A stretch of 64,000 nt of DNA, from the NCBI GenBank assembly GCA_963708715.1, contig CAVPSU010000001.1:1984001-2048000 (forward strand). Direction: 5' to 3'. Made by a program: the position numbers and the translations under genes. Positions 50,823 through 59,412 of the stretch are shown here, piece after piece. The notes beneath the pieces are model-generated. The model made no database searches. It saw only the letters and a list, made by a program, of their open reading frames with translations, and was not told the origin of the DNA. The DNA is from DAIOEK01 sp963708715 (GTDB lineage Bacteria; Chloroflexota; Anaerolineae; Anaerolineales; Anaerolineaceae). Position 1 is the stretch's first letter; each line of letters begins with the position of its first letter.

Positions 50823-53800
50823 ATGCAAAAGCCCTCACCCTTCCGTTATTTACTGCTCATAATCCCGGTCATTCTGATCATCGCGGCTGCCTATTTCTTC
50901 CGAAAAGAAATGACCAGATTGGCTGGTTTAGATGCCACTACCCCGGCTGTCGCCCAGGAACAAACAACCACTGAAACTCCGGCGGTTGTTGACCCAGGAA
51001 TCCAAAAATCGGTGGAACTATCCATCGATGAGTTAAAAAAGAAAGATCCTGGGTTCTTACTCTACAATGTGAAAATTGACAACATAGAGTACTCTGATGA
51101 CGGGAATTCTGCTATGGTGTGGTTGGCTACTCTGGATCCGGAGACTGGTGAGGTGATCGCCCGAGAGCCAGAGATAGCTATCGCAAAGAAGAATCCCAAA
51201 GGGCAAAAAGGGACAGCGGATGAGTGGTCGATTATTCTGCCTGTAAGCGAAGACTATGGCAAGACAATTGAAGGATTACCCAAAGGGCTTTTGGGAGACG
51301 ATTTTGAACAACGATTTCAAACGAAGTACCCGGAGCAGAAAGTAACAGCGAAATTTGGAGGTTACTATCTTCCTTGGGGTGGTGGACAGAAGAAGAGACT
51401 TACCTGGAGCCTTTCTCATGCATCCTGCTCAGGAAGTGATTGTAAATATGCGTTCGATTTTGCAGATGGTACGATGTTCCCATTGCAAGCGGCAAAGGGA
51501 GGGACAGTATTTGCGGCTCAATGGACTTGTAATAACGGTTCAACCAATTGCACGAATTATCTGATTCTAAAAGATAATAGTACAACTCCGGTATCCTACC
51601 AGATGTATTACCATATGGCTAATGGGTCATTGCCAACCACATTACGGAAACCCGGTGCTGTTGTTAATCAGGGCACTTATATCGGGAATGTGGATGATAC
51701 GGGAGCCAGTACTGCGAACCATTTACACTTCATGGTTCACACAAATTCGTATGGCTATTGGGGGCAATCCGTTGATATTACGTTTAAAGATGTAAGTATC
51801 AATTATGACTCTGTGACCAAGGGTGGGCGTCCTCGTACTCCAACCGAAGCCACCAAATATGGCGGGCAAGGAACGACCTATTACACATCCGGGAATAAGG
51901 CTGCTAAAGGACCCACCGGATCGATCAGCGCGCCAGCCGCTGGAGCTTCCATTACAAGCAGAACTGTAGCTGTAACGGGGACTGGAAGCGATGACAAAGG
52001 GGTAACCAAAGCGCAATTAATGGCATTTTATAACAATGCCTGGCATGATGTTGGAATTCCACAGACGAAATTCCCGTTTACCATTAACCTTGATATGTGC
52101 AGTGCTGGAGCGGAAGTTCCCGATGGTCCAGTTAGTTTTGCACTGACTCTGTGGGATGTGGAAGGAAATCAGTCGGTAGGATTACAGGGATTGAAGGGCG
52201 TTGTGAAGAACTTCAATTGCACCAATACACCTCCGCCACCGCCCTGCGATCCCGATCCGGATCAAATTGCTATTTATAGTGGAATCAATTACACCGGTGT
52301 TTGTAAGGTCTTTAATACTGGAGATTATACAAACCCGGCTGCCATGAAAGGATTCCTTGGAGATGACATGGAATCCGTACTGGTTGGTACCAATGCCCAG
52401 GTTACTCTTTGGGCAAAAGCTGCATACACTTCCCGAGGAGAAACGTTGGTTACCTCTGATCCAGATCTGGGGGATAACCTGGTCAATAGAAATAATGTTA
52501 ATTCATTCAAGGTCCGAACTCATGCGACCGCAGTATCTGCTCCGTCCATCGTATCACCAACGAATGGAACGAATCTCACCACTGATGAAAGCATTACCTT
52601 CTTCTGGGCGAATAACGGATGGGCTGACGAATTTCAGGCTGAAATTAGCGGAAACAACGGTTTTGTCACCCGAACCAGCGAGTGGACACAAGGTCATAAT
52701 TGGAGTATCGGCGGAATACCAGTCGGTACATATACCTGGAAAGTGCGAGCAAGAAACAACGCCAATCACCAAACCTCTGGCTGGGTGAGTGCTTCTCTAA
52801 CCATTAAAGCAGCCTCCCTTAGCCTGGGGACGCCTCAGGCGGCTCCCTGGCAGGATACTGTGGAAACCGGGGTTAATGGCTGGGTAAAAACTGGTATCTG
52901 GAATCAGACCACCGCAAAAGCATCCAGCACAAGTCATTCCTGGTACTATGGTGAGACTGTCAACAGTGTCATTCAATATGTTACCGGGAAAACAGGAACC
53001 CTAACCTCTCCTTCAATCCATGTTCCTGGTACAGGTTACTATCTCCGATTTGTTTATCGATATAACACGGAAGGATCTGCCAGGTATTGGGATCAAAAGT
53101 GGGTTCAGATTTCTGTGGATGGTGGACCGTTCACAAATGCTTTACAGTTGTACTGGGACCCGGAGAACACCTGGCTTCAAAGTCCTGCCATTGATCTATC
53201 TTCATATGCAAATAAAAATATCCGGGTGAGATTCTACTTCAATACACTGGATGCTGCCCTCAATGTGGGTGATGGTTGGTACGTTGATGATATTAGGGTA
53301 ACCCAGACTGGACCTGTGACTGGTTGTAATGAGGCATCTCCAAATAATTCCCTCAGCGCCGCAAGTTCAATCTCTATCAGCCAACCTGCCTCAGGCGATA
53401 TTTGCGCTGCAGGGGATGTGGATTATTACAAATTCAGCGCTAAAGGTGGGGATCGTCTGACCTTCGATGTAGACGCGAAATCTGCAGGTTCAGCTTTGGA
53501 CCCAGTCTTGACTTTGATCAATCGCGATGGCAGAACGGTTCTGGCTGAAAACGATGATGAAGTTGCATTCCAGGTAAAGGATTCACAGATCTACTATCTC
53601 ATTCCCGCGGATGGAGACTATTACCTCAAACTGCAAGCCTGGGATCACCCAATGGTTGGTGGAGTGAACTACTTCTATTCGATCAGAATCTATAACGATA
53701 ATGCTGCACCTACTGCGCAACTGGTCTATCCTGTGTCTGGAGCGTTGCTACCCAATGCGCCCTTCAATATTTCAGTAGCTGGATCTGATGCGAATGGAAG

Positions 53801-54737
53801 TGGTATTAGTCATGTCTTATATTACTGGCACAATCATGATTGGGTAAGTGGCGTATGGCAAAAAATTGGTGAAGATTGGAATGGTAGTGATGGTTGGAAC
53901 TTCGTCTTCGATCCCACCAAGGAAGTCAAGGGAAGTTTGGGCGCGATCTATACTCAGGTATACGATGGCTCTGGGAATAAAACTGGCGTGGCAAGCTGGA
54001 CGCTGAAGACAGATCCATCTCAAGCGCCACCCCCTATACCAACCTCAACTATGATTCCGTTGGCTGCTGTTTCCAATCTGAACACGATTTTGCTGCAGTG
54101 GACTGCCAATAATGTCGGTCCAGGTATCGCCAGTTTCGAAATTCAAGTGAAAGAAAATAGTGGAGCCTGGCAAAATTGGACACCCCCAGACGGTATCAAA
54201 ACTACCGATCGTTCTGCCTGGTTTATCGGACAAGCGGGTAAAACATATGGATTCCGAATGCGGGTGACTGATCCAATGGGAAACAAAGAAGCCTGGAATG
54301 AGGCACCTGAAACATCCGTGCTGATCAATGCTTGCACATCTGGAGTTGATTCATCTGAAGTGGATAACATTCTTGGGCAGGCGAAATCGATCGATGTTGA
54401 TGGAGACCATATCCAACATACTTTCTGCGGTCCCCAGGATGAGGACTGGATAAAGATCTCTTTGACTGCTGATGAAATGTATTATCTCAACGCCCTCCCA
54501 CTATCCAATGCTGTCGGTGCTGTCCTAACCGTGTTTGATGGCACTGGAAATGCTCTGGCTGAACAATTCCCTGCCCAGCTTGGCTCACCTACGGCTTTAC
54601 GCTGGATGGCACCTGCAAACGGCACCTTCTATCTCCGGGCACGTAATTTAAACCCGTTGATCGCTGGTGATGGAGCAACCTACCAATTATGGGTGGATCA
54701 AGGGTTACAAGTATATATCCCCATGGTTACACCCTGA
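50823..54737 (+). CDS. Large secreted multidomain protein with M23-like domain
   Basis: A 1,304-aa exported protein. Signal anchor at about 8-26; M23-like domain at about 185-325 (CKYAFDFADGTMFPLQ, NHLHFMVH); Ig-like domain at about 370-470; beta/gamma-crystallin-like stretch near 485-580; FnIII at about 585-680; MAM/immune-inhibitor-like domain (GYYLRFVYRYNTEGSARYW) near 690-850; PPC domain (CNEASPNNSLSAASS) near 855-965; further Ig/FnIII; and a final PPC-like domain. The first zinc His of M23 (HxxxD) is Lys208, though His199 may substitute. It ends VYIPMVTP. Probably cell-wall or surface associated. AAGGAG sits 8 nt before ATG 50823. Confidence 0.85.
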   Translation: MQKPSPFRYLLLIIPVILIIAAAYFFRKEMTRLAGLDATTPAVAQEQTTTETPAVVDPGIQKSVELSIDELKKKDPGFLLYNVKIDNIEYSDDGNSAMVWLATLDPETGEVIAREPEIAIAKKNPKGQKGTADEWSIILPVSEDYGKTIEGLPKGLLGDDFEQRFQTKYPEQKVTAKFGGYYLPWGGGQKKRLTWSLSHASCSGSDCKYAFDFADGTMFPLQAAKGGTVFAAQWTCNNGSTNCTNYLILKDNSTTPVSYQMYYHMANGSLPTTLRKPGAVVNQGTYIGNVDDTGASTANHLHFMVHTNSYGYWGQSVDITFKDVSINYDSVTKGGRPRTPTEATKYGGQGTTYYTSGNKAAKGPTGSISAPAAGASITSRTVAVTGTGSDDKGVTKAQLMAFYNNAWHDVGIPQTKFPFTINLDMCSAGAEVPDGPVSFALTLWDVEGNQSVGLQGLKGVVKNFNCTNTPPPPPCDPDPDQIAIYSGINYTGVCKVFNTGDYTNPAAMKGFLGDDMESVLVGTNAQVTLWAKAAYTSRGETLVTSDPDLGDNLVNRNNVNSFKVRTHATAVSAPSIVSPTNGTNLTTDESITFFWANNGWADEFQAEISGNNGFVTRTSEWTQGHNWSIGGIPVGTYTWKVRARNNANHQTSGWVSASLTIKAASLSLGTPQAAPWQDTVETGVNGWVKTGIWNQTTAKASSTSHSWYYGETVNSVIQYVTGKTGTLTSPSIHVPGTGYYLRFVYRYNTEGSARYWDQKWVQISVDGGPFTNALQLYWDPENTWLQSPAIDLSSYANKNIRVRFYFNTLDAALNVGDGWYVDDIRVTQTGPVTGCNEASPNNSLSAASSISISQPASGDICAAGDVDYYKFSAKGGDRLTFDVDAKSAGSALDPVLTLINRDGRTVLAENDDEVAFQVKDSQIYYLIPADGDYYLKLQAWDHPMVGGVNYFYSIRIYNDNAAPTAQLVYPVSGALLPNAPFNISVAGSDANGSGISHVLYYWHNHDWVSGVWQKIGEDWNGSDGWNFVFDPTKEVKGSLGAIYTQVYDGSGNKTGVASWTLKTDPSQAPPPIPTSTMIPLAAVSNLNTILLQWTANNVGPGIASFEIQVKENSGAWQNWTPPDGIKTTDRSAWFIGQAGKTYGFRMRVTDPMGNKEAWNEAPETSVLINACTSGVDSSEVDNILGQAKSIDVDGDHIQHTFCGPQDEDWIKISLTADEMYYLNALPLSNAVGAVLTVFDGTGNALAEQFPAQLGSPTALRWMAPANGTFYLRARNLNPLIAGDGATYQLWVDQGLQVYIPMVTP

Positions 54738-54757
54738 TATCCCTTCATACCTTAATT

Positions 54758-54782
54758 CAGCCCCATCTATAAGATGGGGCTG
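54758..54782 (+). terminator. Hairpin after the secreted-protein gene
   Basis: A perfect 10-bp stem (CAGCCCCATC) with a TATAA loop; the following T-run is weak. Confidence 0.7.
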
Positions 54783-54811
54783 AGTGTTTGAAAAAAGCAG
54801 GAGGAAAATTG

Positions 54812-54856
54812 ATGTATGTTAGAATTACCCATCCCATCCTCGAGAAGCGCTCATGA
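54812..54856 (+). CDS. 14-residue leader ORF in front of the EamA transporter
   Basis: ATG 54812 follows a perfect AGGAGG by 7 nt and encodes MYVRITHPILEKRS before a TGA whose TG is shared with the transporter ATG (54853). The transporter itself has no ribosome site, so ribosomes probably reach it by finishing this peptide and restarting. It contains no stretch of one amino acid that would point to classical attenuation. Confidence 0.6.
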   Translation: MYVRITHPILEKRS

Positions 54857-55770
54857 CATTACCCCGCATCATTCGCACGAATCTGCCTTACCTTGCTCTC
54901 GCAGTTGGGATTATTTCGCAAACTTTGTCCCCATTTTTTGTAAGGTGTGGCGGAGATGTTCCGGGTCCGGTCTTTGCGTTCTACCGGTTGGCAATCGGTG
55001 GAGTATTGATCACCTTCTTCTTTCTCCGCACAAAACCAGATCCATCTTTCTGGTCATTTCGTGCTCTTGTTTTTCCGATTTTGGGTGGGATTTGCACAGC
55101 GCTTGACCTCTCTTTATGGAATACCGGGCTGCATAAAACATCCATTGCGAATGCAACATTAATGAGTAATACAGCACCGGTTTGGGTTGTGCTGGTGTCT
55201 TTCTTTGTTTTTAAAGAACAATTCAAGAAATCATTCTGGTTGGGATTGATTCTGGCTATGGGAGGAGCGGCCATCGTTCTGAGCTATGACTTCTTTCGCA
55301 GACCACACCTTAGCGCTGGAGATCTATTCTCTCTGGCTTCGGGCGTTTTCTATGGCGGATATTATATTTGTACCCAGCATGGAAGAAAAACGTTATCTGT
55401 TATCCATTATCTATGGGTGATGTCGTTGACATCGTCCATCCTATTGCTGGGATTCAGCCTGGCAATGGGGTATCCGCTTACCGGATACTCTCCTCAGACT
55501 ATACTCTCATTTATCGGTGCCGGGGTAGTGGTTCAATGTATTGCCTACGTTGGCGTGGCATACGCGTTAGGACATCTGCCCGCCGCGATTGTATCACCGA
55601 CGATCATTTTACAACCTGTCCTTTCCACATTACTCGCAATACCAGTCTTAGGCGAAGCTTTTATACCCATTCAATGGCTTGGCATGGGTTCTGTTTTATC
55701 TGGTGTCTTTTTGATCAATAAAAGCCATGAAAATCCATCCAAAGACTCGATCGTCCAGCCGGTTGGATAA
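54853..55770 (+). CDS. EamA/DMT-superfamily transporter
   Basis: A 305-aa membrane protein with ten segments in two EamA repeats. FAFYRLAIGGVLITFFFL and NATLMSNTAPVWVVLVSFFV belong to the first; SPTIILQPVLSTLLAIPVLG to the second. Family members export amino acids or metabolites. The start lies on the stop of a short leader ORF with a strong ribosome site. It ends 7 bp from the convergent PAS gene. Confidence 0.9.
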   Translation: MTLPRIIRTNLPYLALAVGIISQTLSPFFVRCGGDVPGPVFAFYRLAIGGVLITFFFLRTKPDPSFWSFRALVFPILGGICTALDLSLWNTGLHKTSIANATLMSNTAPVWVVLVSFFVFKEQFKKSFWLGLILAMGGAAIVLSYDFFRRPHLSAGDLFSLASGVFYGGYYICTQHGRKTLSVIHYLWVMSLTSSILLLGFSLAMGYPLTGYSPQTILSFIGAGVVVQCIAYVGVAYALGHLPAAIVSPTIILQPVLSTLLAIPVLGEAFIPIQWLGMGSVLSGVFLINKSHENPSKDSIVQPVG

Positions 55771-55777
55771 AAGGAAG

Positions 55778-56119
55778 CTAATCTCGGTTATGGTGGGGCA
55801 TATCCTCCGGTAAAACAAAAGAAAACTCGACCAATCCGGCGACCTTTCCATTTTCGTAAAAGGGGGTTTGGTAGATCAATTTCTTTACTCCCTTTTTTAA
55901 TATGGTGTATGCATTGGTTTTTCCATTTTCCATGAACTCTTTGATCAGCTGAGCAGATTCCGGTTTATGGCACGGAAATAGCGATTTTCCAACCAGATTT
56001 TTTCCACCATCCTTTTCAAAACTACGCTGGCTGGTCTCATTCATATAAATGATAATGCCGTCTGCATCGCAGACTGTGATTGCGCCGTTTATGGTATCTG
56101 CCCAATCTGTGATTGTCAT
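55778..56119 (-). CDS. Single-domain PAS protein
   Basis: A 113-aa protein consisting of one PAS fold: AITVCDADGIIIYMNETSQR, the NLVGKSLFPCHKP helix and final strands GKVAGLVEFSFVLPED. No kinase, cyclase or HTH part is attached. It may act as a free sensor for another protein. CGGAG precedes the start. The 286 bp between this gene and the response regulator (56120-56405) show no gene. Confidence 0.85.
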   Translation of the reverse strand: MTITDWADTINGAITVCDADGIIIYMNETSQRSFEKDGGKNLVGKSLFPCHKPESAQLIKEFMENGKTNAYTILKKGVKKLIYQTPFYENGKVAGLVEFSFVLPEDMPHHNRD

Positions 56120-56405
56120 GTAGTTACTCCGTTTTGCTGAAAATTGTATGCCTTGAAATCTCGATCACTAACTCTCGCTGTTATTCTCATCCAGCTGATT
56201 GGTGCACATGGCTACACCCAATTCGCTAATTGTAATGGCTAAATCTATCTCTGCCTATTGAGGTCTGCCTGGATTATGGATAACCTGGGCGAAGCGTTAA
56301 ATCACATCATTCGTCATTTATGAATGCATGCATGTGCAAAAAAAATCACCACCGGATTTGGTAGTGAGAATAAGATTTGATTCTTTGTTCAATCATTCAG
56401 GCGAG

Positions 56406-57080
56406 TTACACGTCGAGGCGATAACCGACCCCTCGAATGGTCTTGATGAATCTGGGATGGCGGGGATCGACCTCGAGAATCCTGCGCAGCCAGCTAATAT
56501 GCACATCCAGTGTTCGGGTATCAACTGTGTATTCCGTTTCCCAAACGTCCCTGAAAAGCACTTCTCTTTCAACTACTTCGCCTGGATGTTCCATCAGGAT
56601 CTGGAGGAGTCTGACCAGGTGAGGAGTTAGTTTTCCGCTTTGGTTCATGCACCTGACTTTTTTATGTTCGATATCAAGGCGGATCGGACCTTCATTAATT
56701 ACCTGTTTACCCTCGACTGGCAGCAATGGTTTGATGCGATTAATTAATTTTTGAAGGGTAAATGGAAGGGATAAGACCAGCTCTTTATCCAATTTATTGA
56801 TCGGGTCTTTCTTCTCAACAGGTTCCCCATTCGATGCGACTATCAGGATTATCGGGATATCTCCCAGAGATTGCCGCAGGTCCCTGCAAATCCTTTTACC
56901 GGAAGTCCGAAGGGAAGCCGCATCAACAATTACAAGGTCTGGATCGATGTACGAAATCCTTTTTAGTGCAGAATTGCCATTTGGCGCAGATTCCACGAGA
57001 TATCCGCGCTTGATCAATCCATCACGGTACGATGGATGATCTGAGCGGTTACCTTCAACTAAAAGAATTTTTTCGTTCAC
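56406..57080 (-). CDS. OmpR-type response regulator with degenerate receiver
   Basis: A 224-aa regulator: receiver domain (1-115) and winged helix (about 128-223, with TPHLVRLLQILMEHPGEVV, TRTLDVHISWLRRIL and FIKTIRGVGYRLDV). The receiver keeps the phospho-acceptor Asp (LVIVDAASL), but the acidic pair is changed to Glu-Gly (LLVEGNRSD) and the conserved Lys-Pro is Leu-Pro (LSLPF). It likely works without phosphorylation. No histidine kinase is adjacent. Four AATGTTWA boxes lie in the divergent region upstream. Confidence 0.88.
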   Translation of the reverse strand: MNEKILLVEGNRSDHPSYRDGLIKRGYLVESAPNGNSALKRISYIDPDLVIVDAASLRTSGKRICRDLRQSLGDIPIILIVASNGEPVEKKDPINKLDKELVLSLPFTLQKLINRIKPLLPVEGKQVINEGPIRLDIEHKKVRCMNQSGKLTPHLVRLLQILMEHPGEVVEREVLFRDVWETEYTVDTRTLDVHISWLRRILEVDPRHPRFIKTIRGVGYRLDV

Positions 57081-57110
57081 GCCGAGTTGACCTCGAAAAA
57101 TAGAGTTAGA

Positions 57111-57311
57111 AATGTTTACTGCTTGTTCTGTGCCCGAAAAATGTAAGCCATGATTACCCCCACCTGCGGCAATTTAGCAAAGTCTCAACACCCTATCTAC
57201 AAATTCCTGTTACCAATAAATGTTTAACATTCTCGGGTCGTTGTATTATACCTTAAGCTATTTGAATTTTACAAGGATTATTGAATGTTAAAAAATCCAA
57301 ATGTTAACATT
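57111..57311. promoter_or_regulatory. Four AATGTTWA boxes in the divergent region
   Basis: AATGTTTA (57111), the near-palindrome AATGTTTAACATT (57219-57231), AATGTTAA (57284) and the perfect palindrome AATGTTAACATT (57300-57311). They lie between the response-regulator gene and the DUF151 gene, and are likely operator copies for the regulator. Confidence 0.45.
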
Positions 57312-57342
57312 GAGAATACCTTATAAGTTGTCTCCACTCTAT

Positions 57343-57371
57343 TTGCATGCCGTTTCTGAGAGTGTTAGAAT
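57343..57371 (+). promoter_or_regulatory. Probable promoter of the DUF151 gene
   Basis: TTGCAT (57343-57348), a 17-bp spacer and TAGAAT (57366-57371), just before GGAGG and ATG 57388. Confidence 0.55.
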
Positions 57372-57387
57372 ACATACGGAGGCACGT

Positions 57388-57966
57388 ATGGGCAAGCTGG
57401 TAGAAGTCGTTATTGATAGCTTACGCGTGAGTTTAACAAATCAGCAAAGGGTTGTAGTTCTTCATGAGAAAAATTCAGATAATTATCTCCCGATCTGGAT
57501 TGGACCATATGAAGCCGAGGCCATTACAATCGCGTTACAGGAGGTCGAAGTCTCCAGACCTCTTACACATGATCTTTTGAAGAATGTGTTCCTACGCCTC
57601 AATGGAAAATTGCAGCATATTGAAGTGGCGTCCTTAAGGGATGATGTTTTCTATGCTCACATCGTTACTGAACAGGATGGCGAAATAATAAAAATTGATG
57701 CCAGGCCATCAGATGCCATCGCTCTTGCCGTCAGGGCGCATATTCCAATTTATGTTGAATCAGAAGTGATAGAGAAGGCAGGTGTTCATCCAGATCGGGA
57801 AGCCGACACTCGAGAAAGTTCTGATCAGCCTGGTGAATCGGGCAGTGATGGGACACCCGGAGTTGGATCCGAGGGAAGACTCTCCATATTTGAAGACTTT
57901 ATCAAAAAACTTGACCTTGAAGATCCTCCTTCTGATGAAGAAGAGAGTGGGGAAAAACCCGAATAG
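57388..57966 (+). CDS. Bifunctional nuclease family protein (DUF151)
   Basis: A 192-aa protein. Residues 1-135 are DUF151 (VVVLHEKNSDNYLPIWIGPY, EAEAITIALQEVEVSRPLTH, DARPSDAIALAVRAHIPIYV), similar to plant BBD nucleases and the Thermotoga structure of that fold. The acidic, Ser/Gly-rich tail (about 140-192) is low complexity. Start at ATG 57388 because of GGAGG 8 nt upstream. It is followed 74 bp later by dnaB and may belong to the same transcription unit. Confidence 0.88.
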   Translation: MGKLVEVVIDSLRVSLTNQQRVVVLHEKNSDNYLPIWIGPYEAEAITIALQEVEVSRPLTHDLLKNVFLRLNGKLQHIEVASLRDDVFYAHIVTEQDGEIIKIDARPSDAIALAVRAHIPIYVESEVIEKAGVHPDREADTRESSDQPGESGSDGTPGVGSEGRLSIFEDFIKKLDLEDPPSDEEESGEKPE

Positions 57967-57992
57967 CACCATCGGGTAAGCAATCCGATTTA

Positions 57993-58008
57993 TATAATCA
58001 GATATAAT
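57993..58008 (+). promoter_or_regulatory. Two overlapping -10 candidates before dnaB
   Basis: TATAAT occurs at 57993-57998 and at 58003-58008, 33-43 bp before the dnaB ATG. No matching -35 box is clear. Confidence 0.35.
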
Positions 58009-58040
58009 ACACATATCCCCCTAAGCAACCGGAGATAGTT

Positions 58041-59408
58041 ATGGCTGATTTTCCGCCTCCAGATGATATGCCCGCATCCCCAGAAGTCCAGACTATTCCA
58101 CACAATCGGGAAGCGGAAGAGTCGCTTCTCGGCTCTATCCTTATTAATCCAGAAGCTTACTATGATGTCGCGCAGTTTTTACAGGCGGACGATTTTTACA
58201 TTCATCGCAATCGCTGGATCTGGGAATCATACGTCCGATTGTATGAAAAACGTATTCCGGTGGACTTGCTTACGGTTACCGAAGACCTTTCTCAGCAGGA
58301 TCATCTTACAGAGCTGGGTGGACAATCCTATTTAACCAACTTACTAAGCCGTGTTCCGAGTGCACTAAATGCTGAAGCTTACGGTCATATCATTGAGGAT
58401 TACTCAATCCGCCGAAAGTTACTGGCAGCCGCAAACGATGTGGCCAAATTAGCCTATAACCAGGAACGAACGCTTGACTCGGTGATCGATGATTCCGAGA
58501 AAGCGGTATTCGCTATCAGTGAACGCCGGGTTCGACACGACTTGCAACCCATCCGTACAGTATTGAGCGAGTATTACGATCATGTGGACGAGCTTGCCCG
58601 GAGAAGCGAAGAATTTTATGGGGTCCCGACTGGATTGATCGATCTCGATAAATTACTGGGCGGTATGCAAAAATCGGATCTGATCATCGTGGCTGGACGC
58701 CCGGGCATGGGGAAAACCGGATTCCTGCTTGGGGCGGCGAAGTCAGCGGCAATGAATTATAAAAAACATGTCGCCATGTTCTCGCTTGAAATGTCAAATG
58801 AACAATTGGTGCAACGTTTGATTTCCCAACAGACTGGAATTGAATCGCAAAAACTGCGGGCAGGGAAGCTGTCTGATGACGAGTGGTCACTCTTTGTTCA
58901 GGCGGTAGATGTCATGAGTAACACTACTGTTTTCCTGGATGACACCCCTGCCATCACCCCTCTTCAAATGCGCACCAAATGCCGCCGTCTTCACCTGGAA
59001 TATCATCTGGATCTGATCCTGGTTGATTATTTGCAGTTGATGAGTGGCGATACCCGCAACGACAACCGGGTCCAGGAAGTTTCTTATATTTCACGTTACC
59101 TGAAAGTCCTCGCCCGTGAATTGAATGTACCGGTCCTGGCTGCTGCCCAGCTATCTCGAGCGGTTGAACAACGCGCCGATAAACGCCCGCAACTCTCTGA
59201 CTTGCGTGAATCTGGATCCCTCGAACAGGATGCTGATATTGTTCTTTTCATACACAGACCGGAAGCTATGGAGAAAAATAACCCCCGCCAAAATGTGGCG
59301 GAGTTGATCGTGGCGAAACACCGCAATGGACCTACCCACCCCGGTATTGAAGTGGTCTTTATGCCGCATCTGGCAAAATTCGAAAACGCTGCCCAATTGA
59401 ACAGGTAA
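58041..59408 (+). CDS. dnaB: Replicative DNA helicase
   Basis: A 455-aa DnaB. The N-terminal primase-interacting domain (HNREAEESLLGSILINPEAY, about 21-40) and a RecA-type motor with Walker A GRPGMGKTG (about 219-227), Walker B LILVDYLQLM and QLSRAVEQRADKRPQLSDLR. No intein. It forms the hexamer that unwinds the fork. The DnaD-type gene starts 4 bp after the stop, and the AAA+ loader overlaps that, so helicase, remodeller and loader are made together. Confidence 0.97.
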   Translation: MADFPPPDDMPASPEVQTIPHNREAEESLLGSILINPEAYYDVAQFLQADDFYIHRNRWIWESYVRLYEKRIPVDLLTVTEDLSQQDHLTELGGQSYLTNLLSRVPSALNAEAYGHIIEDYSIRRKLLAAANDVAKLAYNQERTLDSVIDDSEKAVFAISERRVRHDLQPIRTVLSEYYDHVDELARRSEEFYGVPTGLIDLDKLLGGMQKSDLIIVAGRPGMGKTGFLLGAAKSAAMNYKKHVAMFSLEMSNEQLVQRLISQQTGIESQKLRAGKLSDDEWSLFVQAVDVMSNTTVFLDDTPAITPLQMRTKCRRLHLEYHLDLILVDYLQLMSGDTRNDNRVQEVSYISRYLKVLARELNVPVLAAAQLSRAVEQRADKRPQLSDLRESGSLEQDADIVLFIHRPEAMEKNNPRQNVAELIVAKHRNGPTHPGIEVVFMPHLAKFENAAQLNR

Positions 59409-59412
59409 GAAA

